DNA of 64,000 nt from an uncultured Verrucomicrobia subdivision 3 bacterium (GTDB lineage: Bacteria; Verrucomicrobiota; Verrucomicrobiia; Limisphaerales; UBA11358), in the NCBI GenBank assembly GCA_903922735.1, contig CAIXUZ010000045.1, positions 44,412-108,411 on the forward strand, written 5' to 3'. Shown here one piece after another: positions 18,291 through 25,620 of the stretch. The position numbers and the translations under genes were made by a program. Positions within the stretch are counted from its first letter, which is position 1, and each line of letters opens with the position of its first letter. The notes below the pieces were generated by a model. The model did no database searches, had not been told where the DNA came from, and worked only from the letters and a program-made list of their open reading frames with translations.

Positions 18291-20413
18291 TTTTTTACCT
18301 CTGGTTCAATAATGCGTCGGAGATGCATTATAGTTTCTGCGGGCAATTCTGATTCAAGTGATTCCAACTCCTTCCATCCTTCAACCCCCTTAGCTGTGAG
18401 TCGTTTTACGAGCTCCGAAACAGAAGACCCAAACGGCTCATCTTGAAAGACAAATGCAGATATAGCGCCCACATTCGCACCCAGCGTTTTAAGTCTGACA
18501 GGGGCCACCTCTATGGTTTTAGGCTTTGATTCACGCAAAACAATGACCTGGGAACGCGGCGTTTCTCTAACTAAATATGGTGAATGCGTTGCGAGAATGG
18601 CAAACGAACCGGTTTCAATCAACAGGGTATCCAATAGGTGCACAAATTGACTGATGAAGTTTGGATGAAGATGGGTCTCGGGTTCATCACACAGAATGAG
18701 TGTTCCATTTTCAATATACAAACAGGCCTGTATTGCAAAGCGAATAAACGTCAACTGACCACTACTGAGCGGCACTGGTTTACCATCAATGTAGCGGCAA
18801 ACGTCAGCCTGAAGATCAACCGCACTCCAGCGCTCTAGGCGGCGGCGACTGTCTCCTTCCTGCAGTTCCGATAAAGGGAACGGCTCTTGTAGCCAATCTG
18901 GTGTATTCTCTTTAGCTTTCTTAACCCGGACATAAAGCTCTTCAGGAGGAACAATTGAACGAATTGCTTCACAGAAGAAGCTCCAACGGCCTCTGGCCTT
19001 AATCTTTTCTTCTGAACGAGACAATTCTACTAGAACCCGTCCCAAACCAAGCTCGGCGTTTCCCCGCTGCCGCCGACTTAGAAAAATCTGTCGGTATTTT
19101 ATCTGGCCTGGGAATCGTGGTGGCGGAGGAAACGTGGTGTAGGTTTCACCAGGACTGCTCACAGCAAGCAATCGATTAATTATTGGGCGACCATTCACTG
19201 GATCTCGCAGGCCGTCTTGATCGCCGTCCAGCAAAAATTTAACAATGTGAGCCAGCGACTGGCTTTTTCCCACACCATTTTTACCAATTACGACTGCGAT
19301 ACGTTTGGGTAGAACTCCATCATTTTCAAATCGAAAATCGATTTCATGGGTGTTTTGAAATGTGGATAATTTAAAACTCAGGTGTAATTGACTCGAGATG
19401 CCAGCCAGGTCTTCTGCATTTAAGCCGCCAAGGATTGACTCAGCATTTCTCAGCGCAAAAAACGTCTCAGAATTCCTCATGAACGAGAAATTGAACTGCT
19501 TGCTATTCATGACTTCGTCAAGCCATCTCGGGGGAGATTGGGATCGGCCAACAACAACCAAGTCATTGATACTTTCCAACAATCCACGCGCTCGTAATTC
19601 TCCCAAACCGCCGACCAGTTTACGATAAGACTCCATGTCCGGTTGCAGCGTGTAGAATTCCGGCACATCGGAAGCTTTTAACACTTCGCCTGAATTCACC
19701 TGCCCCAACAAATGCTCAATAGCGTCTGCGGGATTACGGAAATCCTCCCCCTCATCCACGAATCCCAAATGAAGATGCCCATTAATCGGGGGCACATCTT
19801 GGAGCATTATTTGATACCTAAAGAGAGTTCTTTGACCAAACTCATTGGGGGACTCGGAAGCAGGTGCCAAAACTATGGCAGGCTTTTGAAAATAAGGGAC
19901 ACTGGCGGGAGCGCGGACAAAGACGATGTGATATTCCGGTTCGGTTTCAGGCCCAAAAGTTCCGCGCAATCGGTGCAAATGTGGCAAAAGGCCATCTCGC
20001 AAAGCGGCGTCGAAGTCCCGCTTATTGCTAAATCGCCTATACAATAGCTGGGCGCCCACTTTTCGTATCAGCGCGGTCATGCGAGCATCGCGACCGTTGT
20101 CGTTGATGCCTTTTACAAAAATCAGACACAGTTTTTTTGCTTTTAAAGCCTGCTCAAACTCCAGTTCAACCGCTGTTTTATCGTCCCGGATTACCGGCCC
20201 AGCTTTTTTGCCAATTAATCCAATAAAAATATCGCACTGCTCTACCTCAGTGAGATATGGACGCCTTGTCGTCTGATCGGACGAATCATCAGGAAGGAGA
20301 AGCTCGAAAAAATCCCGCATTCTATCATCACGATCAATGAACAACTTAAGCGACTCCCGCTCTTGGGCAAATTCTGTAGACAGAGAGCTGACGAATATGC
20401 GTTTCTCGCTCAT
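18287..20413 (-). CDS. DUF4062-AAA/ABC ATPase fusion, PtuA-like (Septu-type)
   Basis: 708 aa. Residues 1-150 are a DUF4062 domain (KRIFVSSLSTEFAQERESL, EVEQCDIFIGLIGKKAG, LCLIFVKG), a TIR-like alpha/beta fold. A 200-residue linker region follows, then an ABC/AAA_21-type ATPase: Walker A VVIGKNGVGKSQSL at about 375, signature-like PLSSGQLTFIRFA at about 550, Walker B TLILCDEPETHLHP at about 575 and an ATHSPYLVRE switch. PtuA of Septu has the same OLD/RecF-like ATPase and is always paired with an HNH protein, as here. The N-terminal DUF4062 is not part of the standard PtuA and may add sensing or an extra effector step. Coupled by ATGA overlaps to the hsdS stub upstream and the HNH gene downstream. 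Confidence 0.8.
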   Translation of the reverse strand: MSEKRIFVSSLSTEFAQERESLKLFIDRDDRMRDFFELLLPDDSSDQTTRRPYLTEVEQCDIFIGLIGKKAGPVIRDDKTAVELEFEQALKAKKLCLIFVKGINDNGRDARMTALIRKVGAQLLYRRFSNKRDFDAALRDGLLPHLHRLRGTFGPETEPEYHIVFVRAPASVPYFQKPAIVLAPASESPNEFGQRTLFRYQIMLQDVPPINGHLHLGFVDEGEDFRNPADAIEHLLGQVNSGEVLKASDVPEFYTLQPDMESYRKLVGGLGELRARGLLESINDLVVVGRSQSPPRWLDEVMNSKQFNFSFMRNSETFFALRNAESILGGLNAEDLAGISSQLHLSFKLSTFQNTHEIDFRFENDGVLPKRIAVVIGKNGVGKSQSLAHIVKFLLDGDQDGLRDPVNGRPIINRLLAVSSPGETYTTFPPPPRFPGQIKYRQIFLSRRQRGNAELGLGRVLVELSRSEEKIKARGRWSFFCEAIRSIVPPEELYVRVKKAKENTPDWLQEPFPLSELQEGDSRRRLERWSAVDLQADVCRYIDGKPVPLSSGQLTFIRFAIQACLYIENGTLILCDEPETHLHPNFISQFVHLLDTLLIETGSFAILATHSPYLVRETPRSQVIVLRESKPKTIEVAPVRLKTLGANVGAISAFVFQDEPFGSSVSELVKRLTAKGVEGWKELESLESELPAETIMHLRRIIEPEVKK

Positions 20414-20547
20414 TTAATCACCTCATAAATTCTATCCACCACATGCTCAAACCGCACCCGCGCCCAATTCTTGCGATTGAACAGCGGCAGCTTGGCCCAG
20501 TGGGGATTGGGCTGGAGGTTGGAAAATTTTGGAAGCGCAGTGGTCAT
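20410..20547 (-). pseudogene. hsdS 5' stub (45 codons), too short for the ORF track
   Basis: ATG at 20547 gives MTTALPKFSNLQPNPHWAKL and then PLFNRKNWARVRFEHVVDRI, ending YEVIK. It is clearly homologous to the start of the HsdS encoded at 17400 (NPNPAWAKLPLFNRKNWSRLRF). Its stop overlaps the DUF4062-ATPase start (ATGA) and its start overlaps the SANT gene stop (ATGA), so it bridges translation across the junction. I read it as the original 5' end of hsdS, left behind when the ATPase-HNH pair entered next to a second copy of the hsdS start. Confidence 0.85.
20464..20499. repeat. 36-bp direct repeat, copy in the hsdS stub
   Basis: ccaattcttgcgattgaaca and the following 16 bases match 17317-17352 with one mismatch, 3.1 kb apart in the same orientation. 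Recombination between the copies would remove the PtuA/PtuB-like pair and leave a full-length hsdS start. Confidence 0.9.
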
Positions 20548-21377
20548 GCTTTGATTTTTTGCAGGTTCAGCGACCATGCATGGTGAATGGAGCGGCGCTT
20601 TTGAGGGTTGACCGGTGGTATCTGCATCTGTTCGCGCCGGGCTTGCACGGCGAGAAATGTCCGCTTCAATTTTCCAGCCAAGTCACGATCCGGGATCACG
20701 CCCAAGAGGGCATCTTCCGGCGGAGTCCACGGCTTGGAATAGACGGCATGCCAAGCGGGAATTCCCAAAAGGCTGCGCCGGGCCCGCACGGCCGACTTGC
20801 TCCGGTTAATTTTTTTGGCGATTTGATCGTCGGCAGCGGTGCCCAGAAGCTGATTTTCCGTTTCGGTCCACAACCGGAGCTGAGGATTGATGTGCCGTCC
20901 CGTTCTTGCCAGACGCTCATGCACGCGAAGTGAGTTCGCGGGCCGGACCAACGGATGCGCGGCCGGGTGCGGCGTGGGTTCGCGGCGAAGAATGGCGGTT
21001 GGGTGTTGGGCCCGCATCAAGGCACGAAGTTGCGAGGCGGAATCCGAACCGGCACGGCTCTGGTTGTGCAAATGCATCGTTCCGGGATTGAATTCCTGGA
21101 CGCCCAGGGCATGACGCCAGTTTTGGACGACATTCCGACAAACACCCCAGTGATAACAAATGGCTTCGACGGATTCCATTTTGACCGCGCGGACCAAGTC
21201 TCCGCAAAGGATCAGTGAGTTGGTGCGATAACGTCGCGGCCACGGAATCCGGCCGTCCGACCAAGCCGGTGAAACCCTGAGCCACCCCCGCACCTCGCAA
21301 CAGAGGTGCTGCTGACGGGGCACCTTCGGTGGCGCGTAAGGCCCGAATTGGAGATGAAAGCGTTCAGGGGCGTTCAT
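20544..21377 (-). CDS. HTH plus double SANT/Myb-like DNA-binding protein
   Basis: 277 aa. Residues about 60-95 contain a helix-turn-helix-like stretch (MESVEAICYHWGVCRNVVQNWRHALGV). Two related tryptophan-led SANT/Myb-like units follow at about 165-205 (LWTETENQLLGTAADDQIAKK) and 215-255 (PWTPPEDALLGVIPDRDLAGK), each ending in an RR motif. Planctomycete and verrucomicrobial genomes carry many such proteins, but their role is not established. The stop overlaps the hsdS stub start (ATGA). Placed here it could be the regulator of the cassette or a DNA-targeting accessory of the restriction system; this is inference. The N-terminus (FGPYAPPKVPRQQHLCCEVRG) is unassigned. Confidence 0.75.
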   Translation of the reverse strand: MNAPERFHLQFGPYAPPKVPRQQHLCCEVRGWLRVSPAWSDGRIPWPRRYRTNSLILCGDLVRAVKMESVEAICYHWGVCRNVVQNWRHALGVQEFNPGTMHLHNQSRAGSDSASQLRALMRAQHPTAILRREPTPHPAAHPLVRPANSLRVHERLARTGRHINPQLRLWTETENQLLGTAADDQIAKKINRSKSAVRARRSLLGIPAWHAVYSKPWTPPEDALLGVIPDRDLAGKLKRTFLAVQARREQMQIPPVNPQKRRSIHHAWSLNLQKIKA

Positions 21378-21498
21378 AATTGGCCGCTGTTGATGCTGTT
21401 GTTGCCGTCGTCATCATCATCATCGTCGCCGTCATCGCCGTCATCACCGTCGCCGTCGTGAAGACGGGCGTCGTCGTGAAGATGGTGGTGGCGGTCAT
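21364..21498 (-). CDS. Low-complexity 44-codon ORF on a trinucleotide microsatellite
   Basis: ATG at 21498 overlaps the abiEii stop (ATGA); the ORF reads MTATTIFTTTPVFTTATVMT, continues with a Met4 run, ends STAANYERP, and overlaps the SANT gene start by 14 nt in another frame. The DNA is a degenerate array of ATG, ACG and GCG triplets. It may be only a translational bridge between abiEii and the SANT gene. Composition argues against a folded protein; the stop/start overlaps argue that ribosomes pass through it. Confidence 0.35.
   Translation of the reverse strand: MTATTIFTTTPVFTTATVMTAMTATMMMMTTATTASTAANYERP
21384..21494. repeat. Trinucleotide-rich microsatellite (GTC/ATC/GCC on plus)
   Basis: About 110 bp made almost entirely of gtc, atc, gcc and gtg triplets, including four consecutive atc. 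Such tracts change length by slippage. It fills the gap between abiEii and the SANT gene. Confidence 0.8.
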
Positions 21499-22349
21499 AC
21501 GGTTAAGGCTTTTTGCAGCAAGCGTGCCGCGTTCACCATCTCTTGCTGGATTTGGAGACGTTGAATGCGGATGTCCCCAAGTTCGTTTGGCTTGGCCGGG
21601 CCGGGAAAGAATTGAGCCGCCTTCACGGGAGCGAGCGAAGTTTCCGAATTAAAGTGTTTCTCCAAGCAACGAAGTGCGTCGGGACAGGCGGGATTGCCGG
21701 CGCGCAGTTCCTCGCCAAACGCGGCGACGGCGGCGTTCGTGCCACGGTCGTAATTGAGCAAGGTGTAGAGAATATCAAAAGCATCCTTGCCCTCCTCGCG
21801 GTCAAAAAAAGCGCGCAGTTTCATGGCGAGGAAAGTCCCGACTTCGGAAACTCGGACGACGGCAGTTTGCGGCTTGCCGGCGAGGTCCATACCCGTAACC
21901 GTCATCGTGCGGGCGGTTTTTAGGGCGCGGTTGATGCCGGGCAGAACACTGGCGACGATGTCATCAACGATTACGCTGCCGCGAGTATTCGGCGGGGCGT
22001 CGGTCAGGAAATCAATCGGGATGGAATAATCGCCAATCTTCTGCTCATACCTGATCAGGCCTTCCGGACTGGTGGTTTTTTGAAAGCCTTTTTCCAGCAG
22101 TGCGAATTGCATACTGGACATCCCACCGGCTGAGGCGCCGAGCGCCACGCCCATGTCGGCATCAATCGTCACCGGCCTTGGAAGCAGGCGCGGGGCAGAA
22201 ATATCCCCGCAGATGTAGCGTGGCACCAAGCCGCCGACGAGCACAAGGTCCTCATGCCACGGTTCAAGATTTGGCCAGATGGTCAGCAGGGCGCTTTCAG
22301 TCAGCCCGACCTGTCGGGAATCATATTCGGTGTAACTCCCATTTTTCAT
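21495..22349 (-). CDS. abiEii: AbiEii-type nucleotidyltransferase toxin (type IV TA / abortive infection)
   Basis: 284 aa from ATG at 22349 (MKNGSYTEYDSRQVGLTESA), which overlaps the abiEi stop by 4 nt; the 395-aa track ORF is over-extended. Nucleotidyltransferase motif at about 35-70: LVLVGGLVPRY then RPVTIDADMGVAL with the DxD pair. The second conserved patch at about 195-225 is FLAMKLRAFFDREEGKDAFDIL (K, R and KD/FD). AbiEii toxins transfer nucleotides to targets such as tRNA acceptor ends, causing growth arrest on infection. The GG motif and DxD are intact, so it is probably active. It is followed directly by the microsatellite ORF. Confidence 0.88.
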   Translation of the reverse strand: MKNGSYTEYDSRQVGLTESALLTIWPNLEPWHEDLVLVGGLVPRYICGDISAPRLLPRPVTIDADMGVALGASAGGMSSMQFALLEKGFQKTTSPEGLIRYEQKIGDYSIPIDFLTDAPPNTRGSVIVDDIVASVLPGINRALKTARTMTVTGMDLAGKPQTAVVRVSEVGTFLAMKLRAFFDREEGKDAFDILYTLLNYDRGTNAAVAAFGEELRAGNPACPDALRCLEKHFNSETSLAPVKAAQFFPGPAKPNELGDIRIQRLQIQQEMVNAARLLQKALTV

Positions 22350-23410
22350 TTGCGGCAAAATCCTTCCCAATGGCGCAGGGCGTTGGCGGCATCCGGGCCG
22401 CGCAGGCCGGTCCCGAGCAGATCGAGATAAATCTGGGCATCGGTGACGAGCGGCAAGTCCCGCACGGTTTGCGTTTCCAGAAATACACCTTCGTCCGTGG
22501 GCACAAAGAGCCAGACTTTGCCCGCGTCGTTCACGGGTCGCAGGCCGAGTTGCTCCAACGTGGCGGCTTCCGGGAGGCGGGCCACGTAGGCGCTGGTGAT
22601 AACCGGCTCGGTGTAAGGATGCCGCAACCAGGCGGCGAGCCATTGAGTGAACGCGATGGGGACGGATTGTTCCCGGGCCCAAGTCTGGAGCTTCTTGGCG
22701 ATTTCAAGGGTGTCACCGCCGAAGGTGGTATAGCGGGTGTGAGTGCTGCGGCGGTGGAAATCATCGGCTTTGGCCCAGGCATTGATCAAACCCGGATGAT
22801 CCACGAGCCGGAATTCGCGGGCACTTTGTTTTTCCAGAAAACCCTGACTGATGAGGTGCTGGACGATGCGGGAGACCAGACCGGAGCTGGCCTTGGTGCG
22901 ATGAAGCAGTTCACTCTGCGTCCAGATCCGGTCGCGGTCGGTGAGCAGGCTGCGGATGATGCTGGCACTTTTGCCCACGAAAACATTCCTCGGCTCAAGC
23001 TCATACCGGAAGTCGCGTCCGGGCAGACTGCGGCGATCCACGAGCAAGCCTTCGGCCCGCAGATACACCCGGCCATTCAAATCCACCGCCGCCAGCCGCT
23101 TTAGCCGGCAAAACTCCAGCAGGCGGGGAATCAACTCGGGGGCAACCAACAGCGGCGGGATCGGATCATTCCAAGCCGCGAGGATGGATTCCAACTCCGG
23201 AATGCTGGGTTTCAGGGAATACACGGGCTTGAATCGGCGGGCTTTGGCGTCCAGCTTTACCTCGACCCACGGCAGTTTGCCTTGGGCGACATCGCCAGGC
23301 GGCGCAAGCCAAGCGAGTTCCACGTCATCCGCCAGCAATTGCCGGAAGTGATGAAGCAACTCGCTTTCGTAGCGAATGAGTGCGATTTTACTGAAATCTA
23401 ATGTTTTCAC
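22346..23410 (-). CDS. abiEi: AbiEi-type antitoxin with winged-helix DNA-binding region
   Basis: 354 aa, at the large end for AbiEi proteins. The region at about 125-190 looks like a winged helix (SIIRSLLTDRDRIWTQSELLHRTKASSGLVSRIVQHL), typical of the AbiEi DNA-binding domain, and the C-terminal part (about 200-354) contains the YTTFGGDTLEIAKKL and LRHPYTEPVITSAYVARLP segments. AbiEi represses its own operon and neutralises AbiEii without direct binding. Here it is first in a coupled abiEi-abiEii pair and is preceded by repeated TTCAGTAA sites. It lies between hsdM2 and the rest of the restriction locus, so it is nested in that operon. Confidence 0.8.
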   Translation of the reverse strand: MKTLDFSKIALIRYESELLHHFRQLLADDVELAWLAPPGDVAQGKLPWVEVKLDAKARRFKPVYSLKPSIPELESILAAWNDPIPPLLVAPELIPRLLEFCRLKRLAAVDLNGRVYLRAEGLLVDRRSLPGRDFRYELEPRNVFVGKSASIIRSLLTDRDRIWTQSELLHRTKASSGLVSRIVQHLISQGFLEKQSAREFRLVDHPGLINAWAKADDFHRRSTHTRYTTFGGDTLEIAKKLQTWAREQSVPIAFTQWLAAWLRHPYTEPVITSAYVARLPEAATLEQLGLRPVNDAGKVWLFVPTDEGVFLETQTVRDLPLVTDAQIYLDLLGTGLRGPDAANALRHWEGFCRK

Positions 23411-23505
23411 TATTCAGTAAGAAATATCTATTTCAGTAAGAAAGCAACTGTTTTTAATGTAATGTGGCTTTTTCACTGTGTAGTAATAAATGCTATATTC
23501 AGTAA
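23388..23505 (-). promoter_or_regulatory. Candidate AbiEi operator: four TTCAGTAA/TTACTGAA sites
   Basis: TTCAGTAA occurs at 23413-23420, 23432-23439 and 23498-23505, and its inverse TTACTGAA at 23388-23395 inside the first codons of abiEi. The first two extend to TTCAGTAAGAAA and lie 19 bp apart. The AT-rich gap between hsdM2 and abiEi is the only spacer of about 100 nt within the upstream half of the island, so an internal promoter here is plausible. AbiEi proteins are known to bind repeats in their own promoters. Confidence 0.6.
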
Positions 23506-23506
23506 A

Positions 23507-25006
23507 TTATTTGGTTTTTATCGTGATTCCGAGTGTTTCCATCGACTGGCGCACGGTGGTTGAACTTTTTAACCAATGGCTGAGCGAGGTAGCGAGGTCG
23601 GTGGTCGCGACTGGTGCCGAATCAGCATCCGCCCCACCATTGGTGGCGGGCGCGACGTAAAGCGGGATGCTCAAGTTGCCGTCTTTGGCGCGAACTTCCG
23701 CCAGCGTGACGACGCGGGCAAAGCCGGGAGCGTCCGCGAATTTCTCGTAGGTTTGGACGATGCGCTCAATGTGGTCGTCGGTGAGAAAACTCTGAGCGCG
23801 TTCGCGGGTGGCTTCATTGACGGCGTTGATGAGCAGGATTTTTCCCCGGCGCGCCTTGGGCTTGGTGGTGCGGCAGATGACGACGCACGCCTCCATCGGC
23901 GAGTTGTAAAACAGATTCGGGCCGAGGCCGAGGACACATTCGATGAGGTCGGCTTCGATGAGTTTGCGCCGCATGTCGGCTTCCTCCTGCCGGAACAAAA
24001 CGCCGTGCGGCCAGAGCACCGCGCAACGGCCGGTCTTGGGGTTAAGGCTCTGCATGATGTGTTGCTGAAAGGCGTAGTCGGCGCGACCTTGCGGCGGTGT
24101 GCCGTAAAGATTGCGGCCCCAAGGGTCGGAGGCGAACGCTTCGCGATCCCATTGCTTGATGGAATACGGCGGATTGGCCAGCACCACGTCGAACTGCTGG
24201 AGGCGGTCGCCTGACACAAATTTCGGCTCGGACAGCGTATCGCCGCGTTCAATCCGGAAATCCTCGATGCCGTGCAGGAAGCAATTCATCCGGGCGATGG
24301 ATGAGGTCATCAAGTTCCGCTCCTGCCCGTAGAGCCGGACGTTGCGCCATTCTTTTTTCAGCCGGCGCAGGTGAGTGATGCACGAGAGCAACATGCCACC
24401 GGAGCCGCACGTCGGATCGTAAACGGATTCACCGGGCTGCACGTCGAGCATCTCGGTCATGAGATGGACGACGGTGCGGTTGGTGTAAAACTCAGCGGCG
24501 GTGTGGCCGGCGTCGTCGGCAAATTTCTTGATGAGATATTCGTAGCCCTGGCCGAGTTCGTCCTCCGGCAGATTGGCGACGGTCAATTCCAGCGTGCTGA
24601 AATGCTCCACCAGGTCGCGCAGCATGGCATCCGATAGCCGGTCTTTGTTGGTCCATTGGGCGTCGCCGAAGATGCCGTAGAGTTTGTCCGGGTTGGCCGT
24701 CTCAATGGTGCGCATGGCGGACTGCAATGCGGCGCCGACGTTTTTGGCCGCCGACCGCACCTCACGCCAATGAGCCTCCGCCGGAATCTGGAAACGGTGC
24801 TGCTCACGCCCGGAGGCGTAGCGTTTGTCACCGCCGGATTCCGCCAGCGCGGCCTGCGTCTCTTCATCGAACACATCGCAGACGCGCTTGTAAAACAGGA
24901 GCGGGAAGATGAACTGCTTGTAATCGCCGGCATCAATGGTCCCGCGCAGGAGCGTGGCCGCGCCCCAGAGATAGGATTCAAGCTGTTGTTGGGAGATGCG
25001 GATCAT
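23507..25006 (-). CDS. hsdM: Type I restriction-modification methyltransferase HsdM, second copy
   Basis: 499 aa from ATG at 25006 (MIRISQQQLESYLWGAATLL), which overlaps the upstream stop (ATGA); the track's earlier start is not supported. N-terminal helical HsdM_N region, then the SAM-binding motif VYDPTCGSGGMLL at about 205 and the N6-adenine catalytic motif VVLANPPYSIKQWD at about 285. EFYTNRTVVHLM precedes motif I as in other HsdM. It methylates adenine in the target set by HsdS. It is clearly related to, but not identical with, the other HsdM at 28262; this one has NPPY, the other NPPF. No hsdS of its own is seen. Confidence 0.93.
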   Translation of the reverse strand: MIRISQQQLESYLWGAATLLRGTIDAGDYKQFIFPLLFYKRVCDVFDEETQAALAESGGDKRYASGREQHRFQIPAEAHWREVRSAAKNVGAALQSAMRTIETANPDKLYGIFGDAQWTNKDRLSDAMLRDLVEHFSTLELTVANLPEDELGQGYEYLIKKFADDAGHTAAEFYTNRTVVHLMTEMLDVQPGESVYDPTCGSGGMLLSCITHLRRLKKEWRNVRLYGQERNLMTSSIARMNCFLHGIEDFRIERGDTLSEPKFVSGDRLQQFDVVLANPPYSIKQWDREAFASDPWGRNLYGTPPQGRADYAFQQHIMQSLNPKTGRCAVLWPHGVLFRQEEADMRRKLIEADLIECVLGLGPNLFYNSPMEACVVICRTTKPKARRGKILLINAVNEATRERAQSFLTDDHIERIVQTYEKFADAPGFARVVTLAEVRAKDGNLSIPLYVAPATNGGADADSAPVATTDLATSLSHWLKSSTTVRQSMETLGITIKTK

Positions 25007-25620
25007 TTGAGGTCGTATGCTCCCACTGTCCACACCAAGAAATCGCATAGGCGAGTCGGGTGGCAATTTTTCAGAGCTGGGTTCTTTTTAAACAGCGGCT
25101 GTGTGATTTTGGCAAAGCGGGGATTGGCCGACCATGCCTCGTATTGGGACTTAATGTTTTGCAGATTGGCAACGAATCCCGCAATTCGAAATTCAATGGA
25201 ACCGATCGAGGGCGGGGAAAAACCAAAAAAGTTCTTAACGTGGACATCGTAAAGCGGACGCGATTCGTCGTGGAACGCCACCAACTTGGAAACGAAGGAC
25301 ACCTGTAGAGCACGATCACCTTTACGGCGGGGAAATTTGTAGAGTTCCAACAATAATGGCGTGTAGGGGTCACGCCGGCCACGGGGTTTGCAGGTTAGTA
25401 ACAATTCCAGATAGCGACGCTTGAAGGCGTCGGTCAGCCCTCCAATATGCAGACGATAGTAATTGGCAAACCGGGATTGTAATTCCCGGCGGGATGCTGG
25501 GTCGGCTTTTTGATTCAGGCGCTTGAGTTCGAAATACTCTTTGAAATCCGTCGGACGGATAGTGGCCACTGCTTGGGAAAGCAGTTTCCAGTGGAGGCTA
25601 TGGTTGCAAATACTGGTCAT
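25003..25620 (-). CDS. Hypothetical 205-aa protein coupled to the DUF262 and hsdM2 genes
   Basis: 205 aa, basic, predicted mostly alpha-helical, with the segments TDAFKRRYLELLLTCKPRGRR, FVSKLVAFHDESRPLYDVHV and NFFGFSPPSIGSIEFRIAG. I do not recognise a family. It overlaps the DUF262 gene stop by 4 nt at its start, and its stop overlaps hsdM2 by 4 nt. This tight coupling implies that it is made in fixed proportion with them, for example as a partner of the DUF262 nuclease. Confidence 0.7.
   Translation of the reverse strand: MTSICNHSLHWKLLSQAVATIRPTDFKEYFELKRLNQKADPASRRELQSRFANYYRLHIGGLTDAFKRRYLELLLTCKPRGRRDPYTPLLLELYKFPRRKGDRALQVSFVSKLVAFHDESRPLYDVHVKNFFGFSPPSIGSIEFRIAGFVANLQNIKSQYEAWSANPRFAKITQPLFKKNPALKNCHPTRLCDFLVWTVGAYDLK

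Noticed and set aside
17400-20413. Retron or Zorya-type system
   Set aside because: No reverse transcriptase or msr/msd-like RNA is near the ATPase-HNH pair, and there are no ZorAB-like motor proteins. The pair fits Septu best.
21495-22682. 395-aa start for AbiEii
   Set aside because: The first 110 residues are Arg-rich shadow of abiEi; the ATG at 22349 overlaps the abiEi stop and starts the family-like sequence.
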